From Armigeres subalbatus (taxonomy: Eukaryota; Arthropoda; Insecta; Diptera; Culicidae), in contig NC_085141.1 in NCBI RefSeq assembly GCF_024139115.2, forward strand, positions 127,967,822 through 128,031,821: 64,000 nucleotides of DNA, read 5' to 3'. Shown piece by piece: positions 55,580-64,000 of this stretch (its first letter is position 1; every line of letters begins with the position of its first letter). The notes under the pieces were generated by a model. That model searched no databases and was not told the origin of the DNA. It saw only the letters and a list, made by a program, of their open reading frames with translations. The position numbers and the translations under genes are program-made.

Positions 55580-58500
55580 TTTTTTTTTTTACAAGGGAGA
55601 ATGCATTTACACACTAACCCAGTACACGTGCATTGTAGTTGCCAAACTACCACACGGAAGTGTACTGGAGTGTCGGACTCGACCATACCGGTGATACCGA
55701 ATAAACTCCCTTGGGCTCCACCATCGTTTTCCCCAGGAACTACCTCCCAGTACTACTTCTGGGGGATGGCAGTACAAAAAGGAATTGGTCATTCTCGCTC
55801 ACACAGGCACCCGTCCCATGCGAGACTGACTTGGGTGCTCGCTCTATCGCACCCTCAAACACACCCTACATACTCTGTTGCACCTCTGCCATGCCGTGCG
55901 GGTCTAACTTGTGTGCTCACCCTTCTCATGCCATGTGGGTCTAACTTGTATGCCCACCTTTATCGTACCATGTGAGACTGCTCACCTCTTTCATTCAGTT
56001 CGTGCTGACACATACTACTCGAGTCATTCGACCTAACACTCCCTCTGGCAACCCTTGTGGGAAGTTTCGCTTAGGTTCCCACTTCTGACATACCATGTGA
56101 GTCTGACTCACCTCGTTCATGCCATATGAGACTAGCTCAAATCGACTCAACTCATTCCTTTCGTACCATGTGAGACTGACTTGGATGCTCACCCACACTC
56201 CTCTGCCACGCCGCGGGGTATCAGTAGTCAAAGGAACCAACATTCCTGCGCTATTCCCAGCGCGGCGTGTGCAGTCCATACATAACCTATTCATTCACAC
56301 TTCTGCCATGCTTCGAGGTGACGATCTCGGTTGCCACTCGCTGCGCCATTACCTCTGCATGGGCAGACCATTCACACACTTCTTCGCGTTCGGCACTTTC
56401 GCTCTAACTAACCAATCACAAGTTAGTCATGCTTGTCGATTGTTGCTCTGCGCGCCAGATTCTCTGCAAGCTGCAGGCAATCTGAGTGGTTGCAGTCGAG
56501 ACTGCGTTCCACTTCTCCACCGCTTGACACATCCTTTGGATAAGATTATCCGGAGTTGTGTCCCGGCCGCAAACGTCTAGCATTGCTCTTCTTTCGACGT
56601 CGAAACGAGGACATACGAACAGTATGTGCTCTGCAGTTTCGTCAACACCAGGGCAGTCAGGACAGACGGGGACCTCCGCGTGCCCAAACCTGTGGTGGTA
56701 CTGTCGGAAACAGCCATGGCCTGACAGGAATTGTGTCAGATGGAAGTGAACCTCCCCATGGGGTCTCCCCACCCAGCTTGATATGTTAGGAATCAGCCGG
56801 TGGGTCCACCTACCTTTCGAGGAGTTATCCCACTCGCGCTGCCATCTGGCAACCGAAGTCACCCTGGTACGCTCGCGGGCTCCTCTGGTGCCACGTAGAT
56901 CAAAACACTCCTCGTCTTCCCGGATGACCAGCCCGACTGGCATCATACTCGCTATCACGCAGGATGCGTCGCGCGATACCGTGCGGTAGGCCGATATCAC
57001 CCTGAGACACATCAAGCGGTAGGTGCTCTCCAGTTTCCGCAGGTAACTGGTTACCCCCAGTGCTTTTGCCCAGGACGGGCCGCCGTACCTAAGAATAGAT
57101 GCGGCAACGCCTGCCAGTAGCCTACGTCTACTGGCGCACACCTTGGAGCTGTTGGACATCATCTTCGATAATGCCGCCACAGCAGTCGAAGCCTTCTTGC
57201 ATGCATATTCGACATGGCTACCGAAGGTAAGCTTGTCGTCTATGATGACCCCAAGAATCTTCAGACTCCGCTTTGAAGTGATCGCGACGTCTCCCACGTG
57301 TACAACTGCATGTTGTGCCGACTTACGGTTGCTGACGATAACCACCTCCGTCTTATGTTGAGCGAGCTCAAGGCCTCTCGCACTCATCCAGTCCGCCACA
57401 GTGCTGATCGCGTGTTCTGCGGTTAGCTCTACTTCGGGGATCGACTCCCCGTAGACCTCAAAGGTTACATCGTTAGCAAAGCCGACGATCTTCACACCAG
57501 GAGGGAACATTAGCTTCAGAATCCTGTCATACATCAGGTTCCATAATACCGGTCCCAGGATTGACCCTTGCGGGACTCCTGCGGTAATGGGAACACTTTT
57601 CTGACCGGCATTGGTTTCGTATAGCAGCACACGGTTCTGGAAGTAGCTTTCGAAGATCCGCTACAGTCCCACCGGCAGGCTAAGCCGGTTTAACGAGAGC
57701 GCGATGGCATCCCAGCTTGCGCTGTTGAATGCGTTCTTCACGTCCAGTGTCACCAACGCACAGTATCGAATTCCTCGCCTTTTCCGTTGGATCGCTACCT
57801 CTGCAGTCTTGAGGACTGAATTGATAGCGTCCACCTTGAACTTACCCTTCGGGTTCGCTATGATCGCTGCCTTGAGTGCACTGTTTGGAACTCCATCGGG
57901 GCCTGGAGCTTTGTTCATCGCAAGGGTGTTAGCCACTGCGAGTAACTCTTCGTTCGTCACCGGAGCCACCATTTCGGCCACACTCCCAGCGCCTTGCAGC
58001 GCAGGAGGAGGCCAGGGACTTGTGGTTCGGGACGGGAAGAGTACTTCGATAATCCTCGCCAACCGGTCCGGTGACCGTTCGGGGTGAAGAGCCCCTTTGG
58101 TCTTGGCCATCACGATCCTATAGGCGTCACCCCACGGATTCGCATTGGCACCCTCGCACACGTTGTCGAAGATGCTCTTGCTGCTCTTGATGGCCTTGTT
58201 AAGGGCCAGTCTCGCAGCTTGAAACACTTCCCGGCGGACCGCTCTTTCCTCCTCGGTGCGGGCTCGTTGCGTCCTACGTCTAGCCTTGAGGCAGGCTGAT
58301 CGTAGGGCTGCAATTTCGGCACTCCACCAGTATACCGGGCGTCTGCCATTTCTTGGCAGGGCTTTCCTCGGCATAGTAGCGTCGCACGCGCGTGATAGGA
58401 CAGCTATCAGCGCATCCCCGCTTAGACTGTCGGTGTTGGCCTCCAGTCCCAGGGCCGCGGTGAAAACTTCGCTGTCGAAGTGATTGGTCTTCCACCCACA

Positions 58501-58646
58501 GACCTGACAAGGATCACCCGCCCTCGGACGCTGCACACTATAGTTGATCTTGAAGCGAATTGCTAGGTGATCACTATGGGTGTAGCCCTCGTCTACCCTC
58601 CAGTCCAGGTCCGAGACCAGACTGGGGCTGACAAACGTTACATCGT
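55580..58646 (-). mobile_element. R1-like LINE, 5'-truncated, poly(A) tail, 18-bp duplication
   Basis: Flanks TACGTCGCAGCATGTGTG (55562-55579) and TACGCCGCAGCATGTGTG (58647-58664) differ at one base. The minus-strand 3' end is an A-run (T-run at 55580-55590). The 5' end is truncated inside the endonuclease. The 3' untranslated part (55591-56415) is built of CATGTGAGACTGAC / CATGTGGGTCTAAC-like phrases. Long duplication, tail and truncation together are the signature of target-primed reverse transcription. Confidence 0.9.
56416..58640 (-). pseudogene. R1-like endonuclease-RT polyprotein, one stop, internal deletion
   Basis: It begins in the endonuclease C-terminus (DVTFVSPSLVSDLDWRVDEG, YTHSDHLAIRF). 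A linker follows, then RT from APGPDGVPNSALKAAIIANP. There a deletion of several dozen codons jumps to VDAINSVLKTAEVAIQRKRR. A single in-frame TAG at 57661 separates LSLPVGL from RIFESYF. Palm: PITAGVPQGSILGPVLWNLM. The catalytic block is GFANDV, so the second aspartate pair is altered. The C-terminus has the zinc motif VCPDCPGVDETAEHILFVC (CX2CX8HX4C), standard for the R1 group. Apart from these defects the frame is long and clean, hence relatively young. Confidence 0.9.
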
Positions 58647-58729
58647 TACGCCGCAGCATGTGTGGAATAATAAAAATGACAGTAGTGGTTTTAATTTTGG
58701 ATTCCGTGTTGATTTTTTTGAACGAACTA

Positions 58730-58920
58730 GGGGGAATGACGGCTTTGGCAGGTTTTGTTCTATTATTGCCAGGGGGGTTTTTGTTGACCAAATTTGATGA
58801 AATTTGGCCACAATATTCTTTGATATGCAAAGAATGTTTAGGCCAAATTTGAGCATAATTGGTTATCGAAAACCCCCATGCCAATAATAGAACAAAACCT
58901 GCCAAAGCCGTCATTTTCCC
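58730..58920. mobile_element. TA-flanked short element, GGGGGAATGACGGCTTTGG end
   Basis: About 45-bp inverted ends (GGGGGAATGACGGCTTTGGC and GGGAAAATGACGGCTTTGGC) enclose 191 bp. TA lies on both sides. The centre has a second inverted pair (CCAAATTTGATGAAATTTGG region). No gene. Confidence 0.78.
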
Positions 58921-58922
58921 TA

Positions 58923-59400
58923 CGTACTTATAATCCATGTAAAAAATCATGATTACACAATCCACAAGATGGCTTCTGCGCTATGGAAGATGTCGCTTAT
59001 TTCAACCGAATTATTTACTCTCGTTGTTGAATTGGCAAAGTTCCCACCAATTTCCAACGTTCGGGAATCTCTCCGGTTGATAAGGATCGGTTAAAGATAA
59101 TGAACATCGTCAGGGTCTGGGCGTTAATGGAGTTCAAATAAGAGATCCGCTTGCAAACATTATTGACGGAAAAACGTCGAATATTAACGTCTAATTCGAT
59201 TATTCTGTCATGTATCTCAAATGTATTTGGATTTTGAGTTGATTACCATAGCAACGTAATTACCCATCTCAGCAACCTGTGAGTTGCCCGAGCCTAACTC
59301 GGTCTCTTTTGCATTTATCCGTGGTCTAGCTCTAGTGAAGACGTAATAAAATTAGTTCTTCGTAATTAGTAAAACCGCGTGTTTCACTATTTCGGGTGAC
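58923..59400. other. Possible LTR and leader of the second Ty3 element
   Basis: 59290-59415 has an LTR-like end (CGCGTGTTTCACTATTTCGG, CCGAAACACAACA) followed by TTTGACGACAAGG, which may be a primer-binding site. No second LTR was found in the window. The rest shows nothing. Confidence 0.3.
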
Positions 59401-59483
59401 TCCGAAACACAACATTTGACGACAAGGTTAAAGTGAAGAAGATTGTTCCTTACACAACAAATTCAAATTCGGGCAGTGTGCAA

Positions 59484-60770
59484 ATGGCGAAAAATTCAGT
59501 TCCCTCACACGGAAAGGAAATCCAGCAAGCGATCCTGCAAATGGCTGACTTGCTCCAACAATGGGCCACGCTAATGAATTTGTGTTCGATCCCGGAAATG
59601 GCATCACGTTTGAAAAGTGGTTTGCACGTTTGTCGGACCTTTTCGACAATGACGCCCGGAATCTTGACGACGCGGTCAAGGTACGTCTTCTCCTGCGAAG
59701 GCCGGATAATGCTTCAGACAGCCGATATGTGAACTACTTCCTGTCCAGGCTTTCGAAGGACATCCAGATCATTGACACGGTCTCCACGCTGAAGAATATT
59801 TTCGGCACATCAAGGAAGGTTTGTGCGGCTGCATCAAGAAATTGGCCGGCGGTGATTCCAGCCCAGCTCAATCGACCGCAAAGAAGCCTGAAACGAAGAA
59901 GAAAAAGAAATCTGGTGGCTATAGTTCCCGAGGAGTCTCCGAATTGTGACGAAGAACTGTGAGCGACATCACGGTAATCTGCGAACAAACATGGCATCAG
60001 CTGGGTAACCCACAAACATCACCCCCATCGGTCAACGCAGTTAACGCATCAGGTGAACCACTGCACAATGGGAAAAAAATTGTTCATAACGCGAATAAAT
60101 TCAATATCTCGGTTCGGTATCAGCGAAATGCGCTGACATTTTGAAACAAATCGTAAAACTTTCTGAGGAATCGTGGAAAGGTGGTTAAGTTCATTGCACG
60201 AAGCTGCAAGAACTCGTTTTACCCCAGCACCTGTTATTAGGTATGTAATTTGTCAAGTTCGGAGTTACAAATAATCGATGAAATATAACGTACTTGAGCT
60301 GTCTACTGCACGATGTTCGGAATTGTGATCTTGTTGATTTTACCCCATGTTCTCATATTCCTCAAATTGCTGACAAAAAACCTCACGTTACTAGTTTTAT
60401 CTAGATTTTTCCAGACTCGCTAGGGCACTGCACCAAGACAAAGGTAAAACTTTTCCTTAAACCTAACGAAAACCCTGTTTTTTGCCCAAAGCGTCCGGTG
60501 GACTCCGAGCTAAACCGTCTTGAATCAATGGGAAGCATCTCTCCAGCCGATTTTTCGGAATGTGCCGTTCCGATAGTCGCTGTCCGTAAGCCCAATGGAC
60601 GGGTGCGCATCTGCGCGGACAATTCGACAGAACTCAACAATGCATAGGAAGCTAACCACTATCCTTTGCTGACACCTGAGGAAATTTTTGCTCAGTTTTC
60701 CGGTAGTCGTGTCTTTAGCATCATCGATTGGTCTGACGCATACCTGAAGAAATGGCTACTCAGGGCCAAT
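59484..60770 (+). pseudogene. Second Ty3/gypsy element: gag, protease and RT remnants
   Basis: Gag starts near 59484 and, after a frame slip near 59560, shows FVFDPGNGITFEKWFARLSD and DDAVKVRLLLRRPDNASDSR, a mosquito-type Ty3 capsid pattern. Zinc knuckles are missing. A protease piece near 59960 (SDITVICEQTWHQLGNP, VNASGEPL) lacks its DTG. RT fragments at 60405-60760 read PVDSELNRLESMGSISPADF, VAVRKPNGRVRICADNST and FSGSRVFSIIDWSDAYL, with stops; the YxDD block is absent. It differs in sequence from the 4.9-16.9 kb element and is more decayed. Confidence 0.75.
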
Positions 60771-60789
60771 TAGAGCACTTATTGGCTTG

Positions 60790-61967
60790 CGGTTTATAAA
60801 AAGACGCAGCTTTCTATAACGAACTGAAAGAATTGATCACTGCTCCAGGCGGTCCGGTACTTCCGGAGGATCACTTGGCCACCTGGAACCAAGTAATGGT
60901 CCTCGTAATTATTTTGCACTCTCACAACATCACTACGGCACAGCAAATGCTACAATGTAAATGCGTGGTGCTGGTCGAAATACGAGCAACCTTAGGCTTA
61001 CGACTAATTGATTTCGCTTCCTCCAAGAATATGACCATTCGCAGCACCTACTTCCAACACAGCCTTCCGTATCAGTACACCTGGAGATCACCACAGTAGA
61101 CAGAATCACAAATCGACCACATTCTGATTGATTCTCCGACATAATTGACGTGGCGCTAACATCGACTCTGACCACTATCTGGTGATGGTTAAACTGAGCG
61201 TAAAACTATCCGTCATCAACAATGCTCGGTACCGTCGACCGCCACGGTACGACCTAGAGCGACTGAAGCAACCTGATGTCGCCACTGCATACGTCAGTTC
61301 AGCAGACGATGGAAGCCAACTAGCCCCCACCTTGAGGGAAGTTAGGGATGCCATCCAACAGCTAAAGACCAATAGAGCAGCTGGTAAGGGTATCGGAGCT
61401 GAGCTCCTCAAGATGGCCTGGAAAAGCTGCCTACTTGCCTGCACAAACTGATAGTCAGAATCTGGGAAACTGAATAGCTACCGGAGGAGTGGAAGGAAGG
61501 GGTTCTATGCCCTATCCCACGCTGGAGTGTGAAACTTTCGAGCGATCCCCATCCTTAATGCCGCCTACAAAGTGATATCGCAGATCATCTTCCGTCGTCT
61601 ATCACCATTAGTGAATGAGTTCGTGGGAAGCTATCAAGCCGGTTTCGTTGACGGCCGCTCGGCAACGGACCAGATCTTTACTGTACGGCAAATCCTTCAA
61701 AAATGCTGTGACCAGATCCCAACGCACCATCTGTTCATTGATTTCAAGGCGGCATACGACAGTATAGATCGCGTAGAGCTAGGTATTGATAATTATGGAC
61801 GAGAACAGCTTCCCTGGGAAGCTTACCAGACTGAAAACTATGTGAAGATTTCGGGCGAACACTCCAGTTCGTTCGAATCGCGCCGGGGACTAAGACAAGG
61901 TGATGGACTTTCGTGCCTGTTGCTCAACATTGCGCTAGAAGGTGTCATGCGGAGAGCCGGGGTATGA
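60790..61967 (+). pseudogene. Second RTE-like element, truncated at both ends
   Basis: Endonuclease remnants (LRLIDFASSKNMTIRSTYF, YTWRSPQ, SQIDHILIDSP, SDHYLVMVKLS) lead through RYRRPPRYDLERLKQPDVAT into the RT start (LREVRDAIQQLKTNRAAGKG). After a frame change at about 61450-61570, ISQIIFRRLSPLVNEFVGSY, QAGFVDGRSATDQIFTVRQI, FIDFKAAYDSI, SSSFESRRGLRQGDGLSCLL and NIALEGVMRRAG follow. The sequence stops just before the FADD block. It abuts the decayed second Ty3 element. Confidence 0.82.
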
Positions 61968-61969
61968 TT

Positions 61970-63430
61970 TTCAACAGATCCAAGAAGAACTTATTTAATT
62001 TCTCTTCAGTTGTTCTGTAACGAAAATTGAAGGGTCCCTTTTGTTAAATGTGACTAAGGTGTCTATATTTTCGATAAAAATAGAATGAATACAGAATAAT
62101 TCCCTGAGTCATAGTATATGGTATTTTCGTCTTAGCTGATGATCACATTCTACCGAATCAAAACATACGATTCAACTTGGGTTTTATTCTCAAATATGCA
62201 GACACATCGAATTGTGCCTTTATAGTTGTTAGCCAATTAATTCAAAATTCGTCATAAAAATATGTTAACCAATCCTATACTAACGGTTGCGGCCGACGCG
62301 ATAGGTATTACTAAGCGTTCGTGGGTGCGGCTTTACTATCAGCCTATCAGTATTTAATTTTCCACCGAATTGACACATAAAAGCGGAAGCTGTGAACATT
62401 CTTGCTTCCAGCTAGTAGATTTCATTTCACCTCGTAAAAACAGGCTTATCGCCGTACTCATAGATTCCGCAATCTGTAATAAATTAAACTGTGAATGACT
62501 GTAAGCTCGCGGATATGTTGCTTGTTGCTGATTTGTCACTCGCTAAGATGCCGAAATCGGATAACCGAAATAGTTGCACACTGGAAAATGCGGCACATGC
62601 GAGTTAAGCTGGTCCAGTTTTGTATATTTGTACGATTAGTTACATACATAAAAAGAATCAAAAACGCATTTCCATTTTTTTTATATAGAACCTGTCCCTT
62701 CAAGTAATTTTTTTGCGGATGGCATTTATCGACAAAAGCACTTGTAATTTTTTTCCTGAATTGCAGATCATGGGAAATTGGAGAACCTACTTGTTTTATG
62801 GCTTTTAGTTTGGTAATATTATAAGCATATCAGCTAAAAGATTCAGTAAGATTTTCAATTGCTGTTTAATTTTGGATAATGAATTTTGAAGCTTAGTTAA
62901 ACCATTTCACAATACCAGCCAGCACTTAAGAGCAAAAGGTTTAATCGAGTTCCAAAGAGCTGATCGGTCCATTGCATTTTATTATTCTAGCCAGCCTAAA
63001 GAAAATAGAGCGGATAGGCGAGGCGTGTGAATCATAAGGCACACATTTATGAACTAATGCTCAGTCTCAAATTTTTTGCGGTGAAGGCTTTGCGGTGGTT
63101 AGTTTGGGTGAAAGAATCAGAAAACCACATTTGTCTATGCCCAAACCTCAAAACAGCTTCTCGATGGCCGTTAATTGCTCGTGTGCAGTACAGTCAGATA
63201 CGAAATGTCAAAAAACGAAGGTGTTTGGAAATTTGACCCACTTTCGACCCACATTACCATATTGAACAACAAATCATATGCAGGTAACTTCTTATCCCAT
63301 GTGTTGATGGTGGTTAGGAAATCCGCGGCGTTCAGAAAATGTTGTAATCTAATATAAACACTACCGATGCGGGTTGACTGATGGCGTCAAGCATCGACTG
63401 GACTCCCGCGCTTACAGTTTCAGTTGGTTA
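61970..63430. other. Unique AT-rich DNA, no gene recognised
   Basis: Short frames without motifs and no repeat pair seen. Confidence 0.35.
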
Positions 63431-63469
63431 ATTAATTGACGGTATTTATGGTCGGGATGCTTGACCAGG

Positions 63470-63740
63470 TTCAACATCGATAGCGTACGCGAGCTGGTCA
63501 TGCTTGTTGACATTCCAGTTGACATTTATTTTATGTGCGCCTTGTCCGATGAAGATGATGTACCGAAGAAATGCCTGAAGTGCGATCAGGTGAGGTCTCT
63601 TCTCAATAACCAGTTCTGATTTATTAGCCGATGGACAGTGCTGACCAAACCGGGCGGATCAAAAGATTGCCCAAAAACGATAAGTTCTCTTACCTCGTAC
63701 AACATTCATGGGTGGCGGCGATGCTTGAGATAATGATGAG
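63470..63740 (+). CDS. Candidate exons of an unknown host gene
   Basis: A frame reads RFNIDSVRELVMLVDIPVDI, YFMCALSDEDDVPKKCLKCD and Q, ending at a donor-like CAG|GTGAGG at 63589/63590. Beyond an acceptor-like TTTATTAG at 63627 a second frame begins MDSADQTGRIKRLPKNDKFS and ends near a GTAAGT at about 63739. The implied 38-bp intron would be too short for a mosquito, so the two pieces may be alternative exons or chance. No domain is recognised. Confidence 0.28.
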
Positions 63741-64000
63741 TAAGTTGTTTCAATTCATTGCGATCTACTGGTTGAATGGCGCGTTGGCATATGGTTTTTG
63801 TACTTCGGCACTTGATTAGTTTTATCGCCGCATTTGTGTGTTGATTGAATGACGCACGATTTTGGCCATCTCAAAAAACGTTCTATGCCACAAGGTTTGA
63901 ACATTTTAATTAACTCCACCGATGCGAGGTATGACGAGAATACGCACTGCTCGTTTATACAGCTAACCTTTTCAAAACTCTCTTCTACTATTTGGCATTA

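Larger units (their letters stand above)
55040..58708. mobile_element. Family-B palindromic element, second copy, split
   Basis: The left half carries CGGAATCCAAAACCAAATGC, then ACGGAAGCCACGCACAACTG and GCTTCGCTACGTCGCAGCAT. The right half (58665-58708) carries AATAATAAAAATGACAGTAG and TTTTGGATTCCGTG. Both parallel the uninterrupted copy at 8024-8252. It is split by a small hAT-like element, a hairpin insert and an R1-like LINE. Confidence 0.65.

Noticed and set aside
55577..56580. Host genes in the CATGTGAGACTGAC-rich stretch
   Set aside because: This is the repetitive 3' untranslated region of the minus-strand LINE; plus-strand frames lack motifs.
57704..58483. Plus-strand frames opposite the R1-like LINE
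   Set aside because: They are shadows of the GC-rich minus-strand polyprotein.

Overview
The window reads as repeat-dominated insect DNA, most likely from an Aedes-type mosquito. The evidence is a degenerate Feilai-like tRNA-derived SINE (35896-36140), long degenerate arrays of a TTCCTCCGGGAATTCC-type motif, R1-like, RTE-like and other non-LTR retrotransposon fragments, a Ty3/gypsy element and many short inverted-repeat elements with TA or 8-bp target-site duplications (TSDs). There is no operon-like organisation. No intact host gene is visible. Almost every recognisable open frame is a broken transposon gene, and three short stretches only might be host exons. All element boundaries below were read by eye from matching ends and TSDs, without a database search.

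Layout. 1-4.4 kb: small elements and a degenerate repeat. 4.4-18.65 kb: one nested stack. A 0.55-kb short inverted-repeat element (family A) is split by a hAT-like element, which is split by a Ty3/gypsy retrotransposon with two 191-bp-type LTRs, gag, protease, RT, RNase H and integrase. That retrotransposon is itself hit by at least seven later insertions, one of which carries a further insertion and another a SINE. 18.65-25 kb: unique AT-rich DNA, a ~150-bp satellite broken by an R1-like LINE fragment, and a palindrome. 25-31.2 kb: a TTCC-type repeat array split by a 1.16-kb hAT-like element, a 2.1-kb foldback element with ~845-bp arms, and two tRNA-derived SINE heads. 31.2-42.4 kb: mostly unique, intron-like AT-rich DNA with isolated inverted-repeat elements, a Feilai-like SINE and two weak exon candidates. 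42.5-46.8 kb: two internally deleted non-LTR retrotransposons and another TTCC-like array. 46.8-54.8 kb: unique DNA, an 80-bp tandem repeat, a dead Tc1/mariner element and a ~160-bp satellite. 55-58.9 kb: a second nested stack, where an R1-like LINE (minus strand, poly(A) tail, 18-bp TSD) sits inside a family-B palindromic element that also carries a hAT-like element. 59.4-62 kb: a second decayed Ty3 element abutting a decayed RTE-like element. 62-64 kb: unique DNA with a possible split exon.

The genes do not form a pathway. Ty3 gag-pro-RT-RH-IN once made a virus-like particle and integrated copy, and the LINE endonuclease/RT proteins once made copies by target-primed reverse transcription. 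The SINEs and short inverted-repeat elements depended on enzymes of other elements. The main value of the window is the readable relative chronology of insertions, with empty-site controls supplied by intact reading frames or by the second copy or arm of a repeat.
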